Source: JAGXRK01 sp963714415
Lineage (GTDB): Bacteria > Bacteroidota > Ignavibacteria > Ignavibacteriales > Ignavibacteriaceae
Length of the DNA stretch: 64,000 bases
Direction: 5' to 3'
Assembly (NCBI GenBank): GCA_963714415.1
Contig: CAVQOL010000027.1
Coordinates: 1-64,000 of the forward strand
Shown: positions 8,150 through 17,774 of the stretch, piece after piece
Layout of the letters: the number at the start of each line of letters is the position of its first letter
Position numbering within the stretch: position 1 is the first letter of the stretch
Position numbers and translations under genes: made by a program
Notes under the pieces: generated by a model
Told to the model about the DNA's origin: nothing
Database searches by the model: none
Seen by the model: the letters and a program-made list of their open reading frames with translations, nothing else

Positions 8150-10339
8150 TTACTTTAATAATATCATCTTCTTTGTTTCAACAAAATCACCTGCTCTAAG
8201 TTGATAGAAGTAAACTCCGCTACTCAGATTCCGAACTTCGACGGAATGACTATTAAACTCAACTTCGTGTTTACCTGCAACTAATTCTTCATCAACAAGT
8301 TTTACAATCTCATTTCCTAAAACATCGTATATTTTTAGTGTGACTAATCCACTAAAAGGTAATTCAAATCTTATAGTTGTACTGGGGTTAAACGGATTGG
8401 GATAGTTTTGCTGTAACTCAAATCTCAGTGGCTGAGAATTGATCACCTCTTCATTTATTCCAACAACGGCATCGGGGTAAAAAGCAAATAGAGTTTTCGT
8501 TGCATTATCTCTAATACAAGCTATGTTCTCACCAACATATTCGGATTTATAATCGTTGGTGTATAAATAACCCCAGAAGTTATGTTTTGCACTGTATGCA
8601 TAATAACCCTTACGGTTATCTACCGGAATAATCCCCATGTATTCAACTATTCGTGGAGGAAGATTCAATTCACCAGTTATAGAGATTTGAGTCCAGGTTT
8701 TTGTTAAAGCGTCATAACCATAAGCCGTACTCGTATTCTCATCATAAGTAACTGCAGCCGAGTTTGAAAGACCTTCTATATGCATCGGGTAACTTAATGT
8801 TGTAATACTTCCATCATTTGCATCAAAAAAATATGATCCGTTGGATTTATTTAAGCATGCTAAATAGTCAGATGTTCTTCCAGTCCCTGTTACCCCATCG
8901 GGAAAATTTGCTTTATGATAAGTATTTGTTATTGAAGAATAAAAAATGGTTTCTTTGTCCGATGCATTTGATTCAAGCATAAACAAATATTTTCCACCAG
9001 AGTTTGAATAAACAGTCCCCGTTTTTTTACCAGTGTAAGTGGTTGTCCAACTATTGAATGCCCCATTATAAAAATGTACCATCATAATATTATCAGTATC
9101 ATGGTAGTGAGAAAATGTTGCAAAATTTTCACCCGCAAATATCTCGACAAATTCCGGTTTGAGAGGATAATTTATATATGAATGAGTACCATTATTTACA
9201 TCGTGTCCCCAAGCAGAATCATTATCCGCAATAATAAAAGTAGTGCCTCCGCATAAACCGTAAACACCTCCTGCCCACTGTGTAGGATCAACATATGTGG
9301 CAACAAATGATATTGAACCATTTATTCCATTATAAATCGCGGCTATTGCCGGTTCGGAGACTTCTGGTTGAATACAAACCGCACTTATTTGACCTCCTAC
9401 CTTAAATGAGCCAAACCCCGTTGATCCGACTCTTATGTAATCATAGTGATCGACTGTCCATTCTCCCCTTCTTGTGTCATAACAATAAAGGTATAATGTT
9501 TTATCATTTCCATTTTCTGTTATATTGTATGTAGTGAATACGGTATACTCTTCAAAATTTTCATAGTTTACCGAACTACCATGAACAGAAAAGGGACTTG
9601 TTTCCATCGTATGAAATTGATTACATAAAGCAGAATAACCAACGAACCTCGTAATAGGCAATCCTGTATACCAGTATGCACTTGCAAATCCATAATCCAT
9701 GTGAATATTTCCTGAACAGCCATTCTCGATTTCATTGAAGGTTTTAGTATGATAACTGTAAACAACATTTGTTGGGTAATGACTTCCGGATTTAAATAAC
9801 ACCGCAGCTACGAAATCCTCCTTTGCCCAATATCTTCCGTAATTATAATCGAAGGGTAAGTTAAAATTATAAGATTGCCAGCTGCCAACTTCAGCATCGA
9901 ACACATACATATATTCATCAGTAACAAGCATCGCAAGATTTTGGCTGCAAGCATAGCTCACATCCGGTAATCCACCGGTTAATTCAAGTACGTTTCCTTC
10001 AATTTCAATTATATCAGATATCTGAAGTCTAGCGTTGTAGCCATACAATAAGGAATCCGAAAATGCCATTACAACGTCGCCTGCTGCAAGTGTTTTTAAA
10101 GTATTCGGCAAATCCACTATCTGCCAATTTCCACTATAGTTATCAAAAATATAAACCTTATCTGTAAAAGGAATATCTGCTGCAACAATAACATCGGAGC
10201 CGCATTTAACATCAATAAAGTCATTCCCTTCATAAGTTTGCGTTACCCACGGAATTACCTGAGATAAAAGATTGAAAGGAAAAATTAGCAGGAAGAATAA
10301 GATTGATAGATTTTTTCGAAAATAATTTTTTGTTTTCAT
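8150..10339 (-). CDS. Large secreted protein with T9SS sorting domain
   Basis: A 729-residue protein with an N-terminal signal peptide (MKTKNYFRKNLSILFFLLIF...LLSQ). The body has repeated units of about 60 residues carrying Y/W-rich strands of the kind YDTRRGEWTVDHYDY, YDALTKTWTQI and FDAEVGSWQSY, suggesting a beta-propeller. The last ~85 residues are a T9SS sorting domain (NYPNPFNPSTTIRFELP, LKIYDVLGNEIVKLVDE, SSGVYFYQLRAGDF, KKMILLK). Unusually, a short palindromic repeat encodes SHSVEVR inside this domain, just before NLSSGVYFYQL (see 8226-8250), without breaking the frame. The protein is probably displayed at the surface; its function is unknown. Confidence 0.8.
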   Translation of the reverse strand: MKTKNYFRKNLSILFFLLIFPFNLLSQVIPWVTQTYEGNDFIDVKCGSDVIVAADIPFTDKVYIFDNYSGNWQIVDLPNTLKTLAAGDVVMAFSDSLLYGYNARLQISDIIEIEGNVLELTGGLPDVSYACSQNLAMLVTDEYMYVFDAEVGSWQSYNFNLPFDYNYGRYWAKEDFVAAVLFKSGSHYPTNVVYSYHTKTFNEIENGCSGNIHMDYGFASAYWYTGLPITRFVGYSALCNQFHTMETSPFSVHGSSVNYENFEEYTVFTTYNITENGNDKTLYLYCYDTRRGEWTVDHYDYIRVGSTGFGSFKVGGQISAVCIQPEVSEPAIAAIYNGINGSISFVATYVDPTQWAGGVYGLCGGTTFIIADNDSAWGHDVNNGTHSYINYPLKPEFVEIFAGENFATFSHYHDTDNIMMVHFYNGAFNSWTTTYTGKKTGTVYSNSGGKYLFMLESNASDKETIFYSSITNTYHKANFPDGVTGTGRTSDYLACLNKSNGSYFFDANDGSITTLSYPMHIEGLSNSAAVTYDENTSTAYGYDALTKTWTQISITGELNLPPRIVEYMGIIPVDNRKGYYAYSAKHNFWGYLYTNDYKSEYVGENIACIRDNATKTLFAFYPDAVVGINEEVINSQPLRFELQQNYPNPFNPSTTIRFELPFSGLVTLKIYDVLGNEIVKLVDEELVAGKHEVEFNSHSVEVRNLSSGVYFYQLRAGDFVETKKMILLK
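8226..8250. repeat. Palindromic repeat inserted in frame in a T9SS domain
   Basis: ATTCCG (8228-8233) pairs with CGGAAT (8242-8247), and CGAA-C-TTCG (8232-8240) forms an alternative inner palindrome. On the coding (minus) strand it contributes about seven extra residues (SHSVEVR) between the conserved EVEFN and NLSSGVYFYQL of the sorting domain. The other complete T9SS tails in the window have only two or three residues there. Confidence 0.6.
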
Positions 10340-10400
10340 CTTACACCTTTACAAATTTTAATACTTTCTGAGATAATATAGAGTCAACACAGCTTTATTG

Positions 10401-10623
10401 TATCGCTGCGCCTTAGTGGGGAGATATAAGAAATGAAGACAGGATAAGAATACTACAACCGTTGTCCCAAAAAGGTCCAGAGGTTAAAAGTTTGAATATT
10501 TACATATAAATAAAAACATTTAAGAAATAAATGTCAAGAAGAATAAGCTTGCTAAATGATTAGTTTACAGTTTGAATGCGCAATATTTCAGACAATAAAA
10601 ATCCTGTTGCAAGCGAAAACATT
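10401..10623. repeat. Duplicated block, copy A (contains an rlmB 3-prime remnant)
   Basis: 10401-10490 matches 22571-22660 almost base for base (TATCGCTGCGCCTTA..., AAATGAAGA, AGAATACTACA, CCGTTGTCCC). After a 42-base diverged spacer, 10533-10623 matches 22702-22796 (GTCAAGAA, CTTGCTAAA, CAGTTTGAA, ATTTCA, ACAATAAAA, CCTGTTGCAA). In copy B the second part includes the last ~20 codons of rlmB. Here that stretch is non-coding and carries indels. This accounts for most of the 10340-10660 gap. Confidence 0.75.
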
Positions 10624-10641
10624 CGAGGCTGAGAATATTCT

Positions 10642-10662
10642 GGAGCCGAAGCTCCTTTTTTT
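10642..10662 (+). terminator. Short hairpin with T-run (plus-strand orientation)
   Basis: GGAGC (10642-10646) and GCTCC (10651-10655) close a 4-base loop and are followed by a run of seven T on the plus strand. On the minus strand the loop reads TTCG, a stable tetraloop, and lies right after the end of the 10661-12871 gene. It could end either transcript; the T-run favours plus. Confidence 0.4.
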
Positions 10663-12871
10663 ATTTTATCAAAATCATTTTCTTGACTGAACAAAATCTA
10701 CCAGCTTGTCAATCTGTAGAAGTAAACACCGCTTGGTAGAGACGCATGCGATGCGTCTCTCGGATGGGAATTCGACTTCATAAGTACCAACAGGTTTTTC
10801 TGTTTCAACAAGCGTTAAAATCTCATTTCCTAAAACATCAAACACTTTTAGTGAAATAAAACTTAATTCTGGTATTTGGTATTTAATTGTTGTTGTCGGA
10901 TTAAATGGATTTGGATAGTTGTTTTCTAACTTATACGTTGTTGGTTGAATATTATCATTTGACGTATTTCCAGTTGTAGTCTGATAGGACAATGCCAATC
11001 CCCAAGCCTCTAAAGTTCCGGTGTTATCTGTAGCCCCATCATAAATTTCAAGAACCCATTCACCGTTTGGATCAGAACCCGCAAAAATTGACAGCGGTTG
11101 GTACGGTTTATAAATACCTGTGAAAGGAGACGTAGCACTTGCAATTGGTGTTTCTGCATCATCTGATAATATAGTGTTAATAATATTATCACCTGTGCCA
11201 CCAGATTCATATATAATTGTGTCAGTAATAGCATTGTGTGTGAGAGTAAATATCAGATCGCCCACAGATGTGTGCAGCACCGTATCAATTAAAACCTTAA
11301 CATCTATAAGTGTGGATGCAAAGGAAGGTTTGTTAAGCTCATTTATAAATATTGAACTGCTGGTTGTTCCAAAATCCGTTATATCCAAGTTTAAATTACC
11401 AACTGCTGCCATTTCAATCATTACCACTTCAATATTTACTCTTGCCGTATCAAAAGCTCCGCGACCATCTGAAATAACATAATCAAAATAAACAGGACCA
11501 ATAAAACCTAGCTCAGGAGTTACGGAAATTGTTGTATCTCCTTCCATAATGTCGGCGGTACAATTTAGCGGATCGGTTACTTCAACAATTGTAAGATCAT
11601 CGCCATTTAAATCAGAATCGTTACTAAGAACCTGAATAACAGTAGTACTATCTTTTTCAACGATCACGTAATCATCTACAGCAACCGGAGCAACGTTAAA
11701 AGCAGGTAAATATTTAAACGTCCTTCTTACCTGGTCTTCCCAGGCAGTAAGAATCCAGATTTGCCTCATTTCTTCAATTCTGTTATTATTCTCATCATAT
11801 GAAGAAAGATATCTAAAATCATTCTCCCATTGTTCATCATACCATTCCAGCTCAGTTCTTACAGTTAATTTATTCGACCCATCATACTCAAAAATATGAC
11901 GCCACAAATTAACCCAGAAAGGATCATCCCACTCAGCTTCAGTTAGCGTATATAAATTATTATTTCCGTCATACACATACCATCTCCGCATATCATTTTC
12001 CCACGCATCTGAATGCCAATCGTACTCAGTTTCCTGACTCACTTTGTTATATGCCGTATATGTTGACTCCATTTTCCAGGAATTTACCCAGGATGAACTA
12101 ATCCAATATTGTCTTAAATCAAGTATTAAATTGTTATTGCCGTCATAAGAATAATGATGGACGCTTTGATTAACCCAATCAGAAACATTCCATACCTGAT
12201 ATAATTTTTCAAGCCGATTATTGTTAACATCATAGGAGTACATATAACGAGAAATGTTATTCCAACCAGATAAATCCGCACCTTGATTTAATTCTATGAG
12301 TAGATTATTACTGCCGTCATAATTACAAGTGAGACGTGTTTGTGCTACCCAGTCCTCCTGGTACCAAGTTTCCGAAAGTTTTTCGATAAGGTTATTATTT
12401 AAATCATATGTGTAAAGGTATCGATCCCAGTTTTCCCAGATACCGCCATTATTAAATTGTATATAGGATTCTTTTAAGTTATTGCTCTCATCATATACAT
12501 ACAAAACTTTTTGTGAATGAATCCAAATAATACCATCCCAAAATTTGAAATTCCATTCAACTAAATTTGCATTTTCATCATAGGAGTATGTATCCCATGT
12601 AACATACACCCACGACATATAAAATTCATCCCAATTTTGTAGCAGTTCTTCCACCAAAACGTAGCCATTCTCCTGAACTGTTTTATTAATAGTGGTTTTT
12701 GTAGAGGAACTTTGAAGGGATTCAAAATTATCCGGTAAAGGAAAATCTTCACGGTTAAATTTTTCTTCAGCAATCGATTTGTAATGATTGATGTTTAGTT
12801 ACAGGCGATTGTGAAAAAATTGTTAACGAAGTAAAAAGTAGTATGGATATGATAATGAATGCGGACTTCAT
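10661..12871 (-). CDS. Secreted W/YD-repeat protein with P-domain and T9SS tail, frameshifted
   Basis: The true start is probably 12871: AGGAGGAG lies six bases upstream and the frame gives a signal peptide (MKSAFIIISILLFTSLTIFSQ). A frameshift near 12790 then joins KSIAEEKFNREDFPLP and the main frame. Residues about 90-390 hold roughly nine W/YD repeats (YDGNNNL, DWVNQ, W..D.WEN). An Ig/cadherin-like domain follows (VAVDDYVIVEKDS...YVISDGRGAF). Next comes a proprotein-convertase P-type domain (NLNLDITDFGTTSSSIFIN..., GEWVLEIYDGATDNTGTLEAWGLAL), then a T9SS tail. The tail is broken by a palindrome at 10738-10760 and another shift near 10690; the remade end is KKMILIK with its stop at 10661-10663. 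It is probably a surface adhesin-like protein. Confidence 0.65.
10738..10760. repeat. Perfect palindrome inside a T9SS sorting domain
   Basis: AGAGACGCAT (10738-10747) and ATGCGTCTCT (10751-10760) are perfect 10-base arms around GCG. The element lies between the conserved TYEVEF and SGVYFYRL segments of the sorting domain, the same loop that holds a different palindrome in the 8150-10339 gene. Here it disturbs the reading frame. Confidence 0.75.
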
Positions 12872-13174
12872 AACTCCTCCTGTAACTGAGAATTAATGTT
12901 ATTTAATTCACACACCCAAGAGAATTAGAAAGGCAAGAATGTTCTGGTAGGTTCAATAATTCATTCTACAACCTTTCAAAATGGTGTAGAGAATATTTGC
13001 AATTATAAGTTGTGAATCTTAGGAAACAATGTCAAGAAAAAAAAGTTTGACGTTTGTCGATAGTTCTTGATTAACAAATAACTACATATTTTTTCTGCAT
13101 TTTTTTACAACTCCATGACAACAATAGAACGAGAAAAAACTAAGTTTCACTTGAACATGATTGTGAGGTGTAAA

Positions 13175-14053
13175 ATGAAAAAATTAACATATAACCTGTG
13201 GTTATTAGTTACTGTTTTTGTAATTGTAACTGATATAATTCCTCAAGAGCATGAAAAGCCTTATATGGTCAATCCTCTTATTGGCGATACATTAAACCTT
13301 AATGAGAGAAATTACTATGTGCTTTTCCCAGATATTGATGGATTCCATTATGCTGTATTTTATCTTAATCCCGATAGCACACTGGACGCAAAAGCAGCTT
13401 ACTTTGAAAACGGATTGTTAAAAGAAACATTTATTGAGAATTATAAATCCTTAAAGTCACTTGATTATCAAATCAGGGCAAAGTTTGCATTGGAACATGG
13501 AAGTCCACTAGCATCACCAAGTACTAGTCAAGATCCTCATTTGACTCCCCAAAAAGGAACCGAAATTAGTGTCTTTTCTTATCACGGTGAAGAAAGAGTG
13601 GGAGAGCTGCTGGCTGTCCGACAGAATTCATTATTGATGTTAAAAGAAAATTATAATTTTAATCTTAAAAACCTGGACTTTATCTTTAAAGTAAACCAAT
13701 CTGAAATAGAACAAGTAGTAGTTGAAGGCAATTCAAACCTAGGATTAGGTATTGCATTGGGAGTGGCTGCTTCTGTTGTAACAGGATTTATAATCTATTC
13801 TTCAAATTATGATGAAAGTGCAAGTAGCGGTTTGTTTAATATTGATTTTAGAGCTATGAATGCATTTGAAGAATCAATCGGTACAATTATACTCACTACT
13901 ATCGGTCTAACAACTCTTGGAATAATAATAGGACTAGCAACTTCAACTCCTGATACAGTTATTGACATAATTGATGAAAACGATATACAAGGTTTGCGCA
14001 AATATTCACGTTTTCCATTCGATGAACCGAAAGAATTTCAAGCTATTGAATGA
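13175..14053 (+). CDS. Exported protein with Gly-rich membrane segments, unknown family
   Basis: The ATG at 13175 follows GAGGTG and starts a signal peptide (MKKLTYNLWLLVTVFVIVT), so it is preferred over the in-frame ATG at 13115. After a region with GDTLNLNERNYYVLFPDIDGFHYAVFYL, two glycine-rich hydrophobic segments appear late in the protein (LGLGIALGVAASVVTGFIIY and IILTTIGLTTLGIIIGLA). It is paralogous to the frameshifted gene at 19972-20785: both have GDTL...R..YELYP/FP..DGF.YA, a Y/FxNGxL segment, a KxG-type strand, and paired membrane segments before a short KL..YS/A tail. The function is unknown; neither copy is next to recognisable machinery. Confidence 0.65.
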   Translation: MKKLTYNLWLLVTVFVIVTDIIPQEHEKPYMVNPLIGDTLNLNERNYYVLFPDIDGFHYAVFYLNPDSTLDAKAAYFENGLLKETFIENYKSLKSLDYQIRAKFALEHGSPLASPSTSQDPHLTPQKGTEISVFSYHGEERVGELLAVRQNSLLMLKENYNFNLKNLDFIFKVNQSEIEQVVVEGNSNLGLGIALGVAASVVTGFIIYSSNYDESASSGLFNIDFRAMNAFEESIGTIILTTIGLTTLGIIIGLATSTPDTVIDIIDENDIQGLRKYSRFPFDEPKEFQAIE

Positions 14054-14113
14054 GATTGGGAATAAAAAATAATAGTAGACACTTTTTTGATATTGCATTA
14101 CTTTGCAATTATA

Positions 14114-14162
14114 AAATCCCTGTCAATGCTACCTTCTGGCAAGCATTAATTGACAGGGATTT
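14114..14162. terminator. Long bulged hairpin between convergent genes
   Basis: AATCCCTGTCAATGCT (14115-14130) pairs with AGCATT-(AATT)-GACAGGGATT (14142-14161), leaving a 4-base bulge. It lies between the plus gene ending at 14053 and the minus gene ending at 14186. A-runs on its right and T/A bases on its left make it a plausible bidirectional terminator. Confidence 0.65.
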
Positions 14163-14185
14163 CAAAAAAAACAACGAGACATAAT

Positions 14186-17100
14186 CTATTTGAGAAGAAT
14201 CATTTTCCTCGTTTGTACAAAATTCCCAGCCTGTATTCTGTAGAAATATATTCCACTGGATAAACCAGCCGCATCGAATTTGACTTCATAACTTCCGCTA
14301 GGTTTTTCTTCATTTACAAGTGTTGATACTTCACTTCCTAAAACATCATAGACTTTAATTTTGACAAAACTTAGTTCTGGAATTTGATATTCAATTGTTG
14401 TTATAGGATTAAAAGGATTAGGGTAGTTTTGTGATAAATTATATTCATATGGATTAATAAATTCCGAATTAACATTAGTTAATGATCCTATCTTTACGGG
14501 GTCATAGGTTTGAGTGTAATAACGACCGCTTTCTAATTCGCCAGGAGGGGTTGCGGCACCTCCGGATTGATACTGCCCGACACAAGTCATGTAGTAATAA
14601 TAATATTTTCCAATTTGAATAGAAGTATCTTCATAGTGTGTAACTGTATCTTCTAATTCTGCAATCATTTCATATTCACCATCGTAGGTATTCGGACTCC
14701 TGTAAATTCTTATTTTAACCGGCGGATTTGGATCTCCGCTTCTTAATGTCCAATCAAGAACAATTTTCGGGCTGTCACTTACAACGCTGAATGTAGCAGG
14801 GGGTCTTGGTGGTTGAGGAATATTCCAGTTTTCATTAAATGCTTCTATTGCATTTCTGAAAGTATTAAAGAGTGAATCACGCCCCTGGTAAATTACAATA
14901 GAGTCCTTTGCAACATCAGAAATTAAACCGTATTTAAATTGATGACCCACATCAAGTTGCTTCTCTCTGCTTAATCCACCTACTGCTTCTACTATTACTA
15001 TTCTTACCTTTTCACCCGGTTGAAGATTATATGGACCATATCCATTATTAAATTGATAGCCTCCACTGGTTCCTAAACTAGGGTAGTTCCTCTGTAGCGC
15101 AAAATCACCACTAGGTTCAACTAAATAGGCGTGTCTTGGAGACTTATGCCCTGAAGACATCAAAATATACTGGTTCGTCATTCTTGTTATGTCATAGGCA
15201 TTATCACTCGCCTGAAAAAGGATTCCATCGGAGCTTGTGAAAGTTGTTGTAGATGGTTGATTACTATTATCAGAAGTATCATCTGCTGAATTATCCGAAT
15301 GGAGTGTGAGAACACCAACAAATTGAGTTGCTCCTAATCTGCCTGTTGTATCTCCTGGATCATTATATATAAGCGCATTACTGTTTAATATCCAAATAGG
15401 TCCACCTATATTGTCATATGAAACAATTTTATCCGGATAATACCCGTGCCAGGAAAACTGAGTTCGGAATTGCTCATCAGGAGGGTCACCTGCTGAATTA
15501 ATTAGTCCGTCACCACGAGCATCATTCATTGTATTTATCCCCCATCCTGTAAAGTTACCTATTACATACCTGGTAGATTGGTTGATTGCATATCGATAAG
15601 TTAAGAAAAGATACAGACTATCAATGGCATTATTTGGCAATTCAATTCCCTCATCTCCATCGGTGTTACCGGTATTTGTAAGAGTGTATTCATTAATAAT
15701 ATAACTATCATTATGTGCCTGGCTAAGTTGTGCTATTTTTCGTTCGATAGTTACACCCAACTGTGTATTTACTTTATTGTAGATCATTCTGTCCCAGATT
15801 AAATCGCTATCCAGACTATCTATAATAACCTCCTTTATCGATAGGAAGGGAACCGTTAACCGTAACGTAAGTAGGTTCAAATTTAGAAATTGTCTTGAAG
15901 CTTTGAGGATAAAGAGCAAAGAACAGCGGATCTCTGGGACCAGCAGTTACTACTTTATACGGATACCAGTCATTATTCTCATCAGTAAAATCTGAGCATC
16001 CTAACCACAATCCCTTTGAACATTGCATATCCTGATATCTATATATAGCCGGCCATTGTGTTCCATACTGCATTCGGGCAACAAATCCGTCTTCCAGTTC
16101 TGATCCGATTGATGAATACCAATTATGGAGTGAACCAACCGACATCCATCTGTTTTCAATCTCAATAGACGGAAGATGAAGTGTTAAGCCATCAAATGTT
16201 ACACTTGTAGAATTATTATCAACTACCTGAAAAAAGGTATTTACAACATCGTAATTATTAAAAGGACCAATGCTCAAACCCCAGATGTTATCATTCGCCG
16301 CATAATCGTTATGGTTGCCGTCATCAAACATTTGATAAGGGCCATAAAGTATATTTTCAATTTCATAACTAATATTAGTTTGCTGGATTCCAGTTAAACT
16401 TCCAACATATGCTCTTATTTCAATAGGAGTATTTGCAGTAAGGGTTGAGCTTACTGAATGATAAAGAACAGGATAATCTTCATCATCAATCGTTGTTCCT
16501 ACTTGTCCAATCCAGATTTGTCTTTTGCCAAATCTTACGATCTGATAAGAAAGTGATTAAAGGTTTATCGTTGTATTCACAAATATTAAAATAGCCGTCT
16601 AGTCCCATATAATTAGTAAAGTTCGTTCTGGAACTCCAGGTAATTCCATTATCCGTGCTTTTTCTGTAAGTAATATTTTGTTGATATAAAGGGTTAGCAC
16701 TTATTGTAAATGGAGTTGGTTCTTCTTTTTGTGTAATCAACCAAATAGTTCCATTGGATTCCTTAAATAAACGAGGTCTCTTTTCAGAACTATCTGGTTC
16801 AGTTAATAATGTTTCGGTTCCCCAGGTGTTTCCGCCATCTGTACTTTTTCTGGAATATATTTTATAACTATCACTATTCGAATTATATTTATCGTAGGCA
16901 GTAAGGAAATTCGTGCTATCTATCGAAATCAAATCAAATGCGGTTGAATAGCTAGTATAGAAGCCGATATGTTTACTTGACCAGGTTGCTCCATCGTCAA
17001 TGCTGTAAAAGAAATAATGATCCCGTCCAACAATCCACAATTTCCCATCTGTTGTTTCTGTAATTTTAGGATATGGAATAGAATGCTGTACCAATAACAT

Positions 17101-17517
17101 TTTGTAGTGCAGTGACCAGGTTGAACCATTATTATCGGAATAAACAAATTTTGTTTGGTTATATGTTGGTGTTTCACTAATTGTAAAGACAACCAATAAT
17201 CTTCCGGTATTTGTCTTTATCGCTGAAATAAAAACAATATCATCTTGTTCTCTTTCTAAAGTTGAAACAAAAGTGGGTGTGCTCCAACTCATACCTAAGT
17301 CTGTACTCTTAACAAAATAGATTGTATCTGCAGGCGAACGATTGGCAGTGTAAAAAATTAAGATCTCATTATTATTTATTAAAGGCTGGGCATTGCAATA
17401 ACTTGTTTGAGTTGTGTCTTGAATATTAAACCAAAGCATCTCATCAAATGGCTGCGCATTATTGATACTAGAATAAAAACAAATGATAAAACTAAAATAG
17501 AAAAATGCTCTTTTCAT
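14186..17517 (-). CDS. Large secreted BNR/sialidase-like protein with T9SS tail, frameshifted twice
   Basis: Three frames (16486-17517, 15816-16331 plus its upstream extension, 14186-15919) read as one protein of about 1,110 residues. The N-terminus has a signal peptide (MKRAFFYFSFIICFYSSINNAQ) and BNR/sialidase-like repeats (STDLGMSWSTP, YSDNNGSTWSLH, STDGGNTWGTE, STDNGITWSS). The first break is near 16500: the upstream frame carries on as RFGKRQIWIGQVG. The second is near 15835, between NGSLPID and EVIIDSLDSDL. The later part has a fibronectin-III-like strand set (PPATFSVVSDSPKIVLDW...KIRIYRS) and a canonical T9SS tail (NYPNPFNPITTIEYQIPE...SSGIYFYRIQAGNF...KMILLK). It is probably cell-surface. 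Sialidase activity is not implied by the repeats alone. Confidence 0.7.
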
Positions 17518-17774
17518 TTTTACCTCCTATTTTTGAAGTTTTATTTTCAATATAATCTAAGCTAAGTGATAACTGTCAAAACATGTAAAAAATATTCAGA
17601 CCTAAATTTTTATTTATTTTTTTTATATCTCTTTGTGTACCAGACTGCTTACAAAATACTTCAGAAAATAAAGGGAGTTGTCATGAAATTGTAAAAATTT
17701 ATAGTCTAAGTCATAAAGCCAATCTATCATATCTTAAATAATCTATTTTCTAATAAAATTTCCCGAATAATTAT

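Noticed and set aside
10675..12657. YD-type repeats suggesting an Rhs toxin
   Set aside because: The repeats are Trp-rich with different spacing, no Rhs core or toxin domain follows, and the protein ends in a P-type domain and T9SS tail.
16486..17517. A separate complete sialidase gene
   Set aside because: The next frame continues without gap (FGKRQIWIGQVG...) and the piece lacks a C-terminal sorting domain, so it is the front of the merged 14186-17517 gene.
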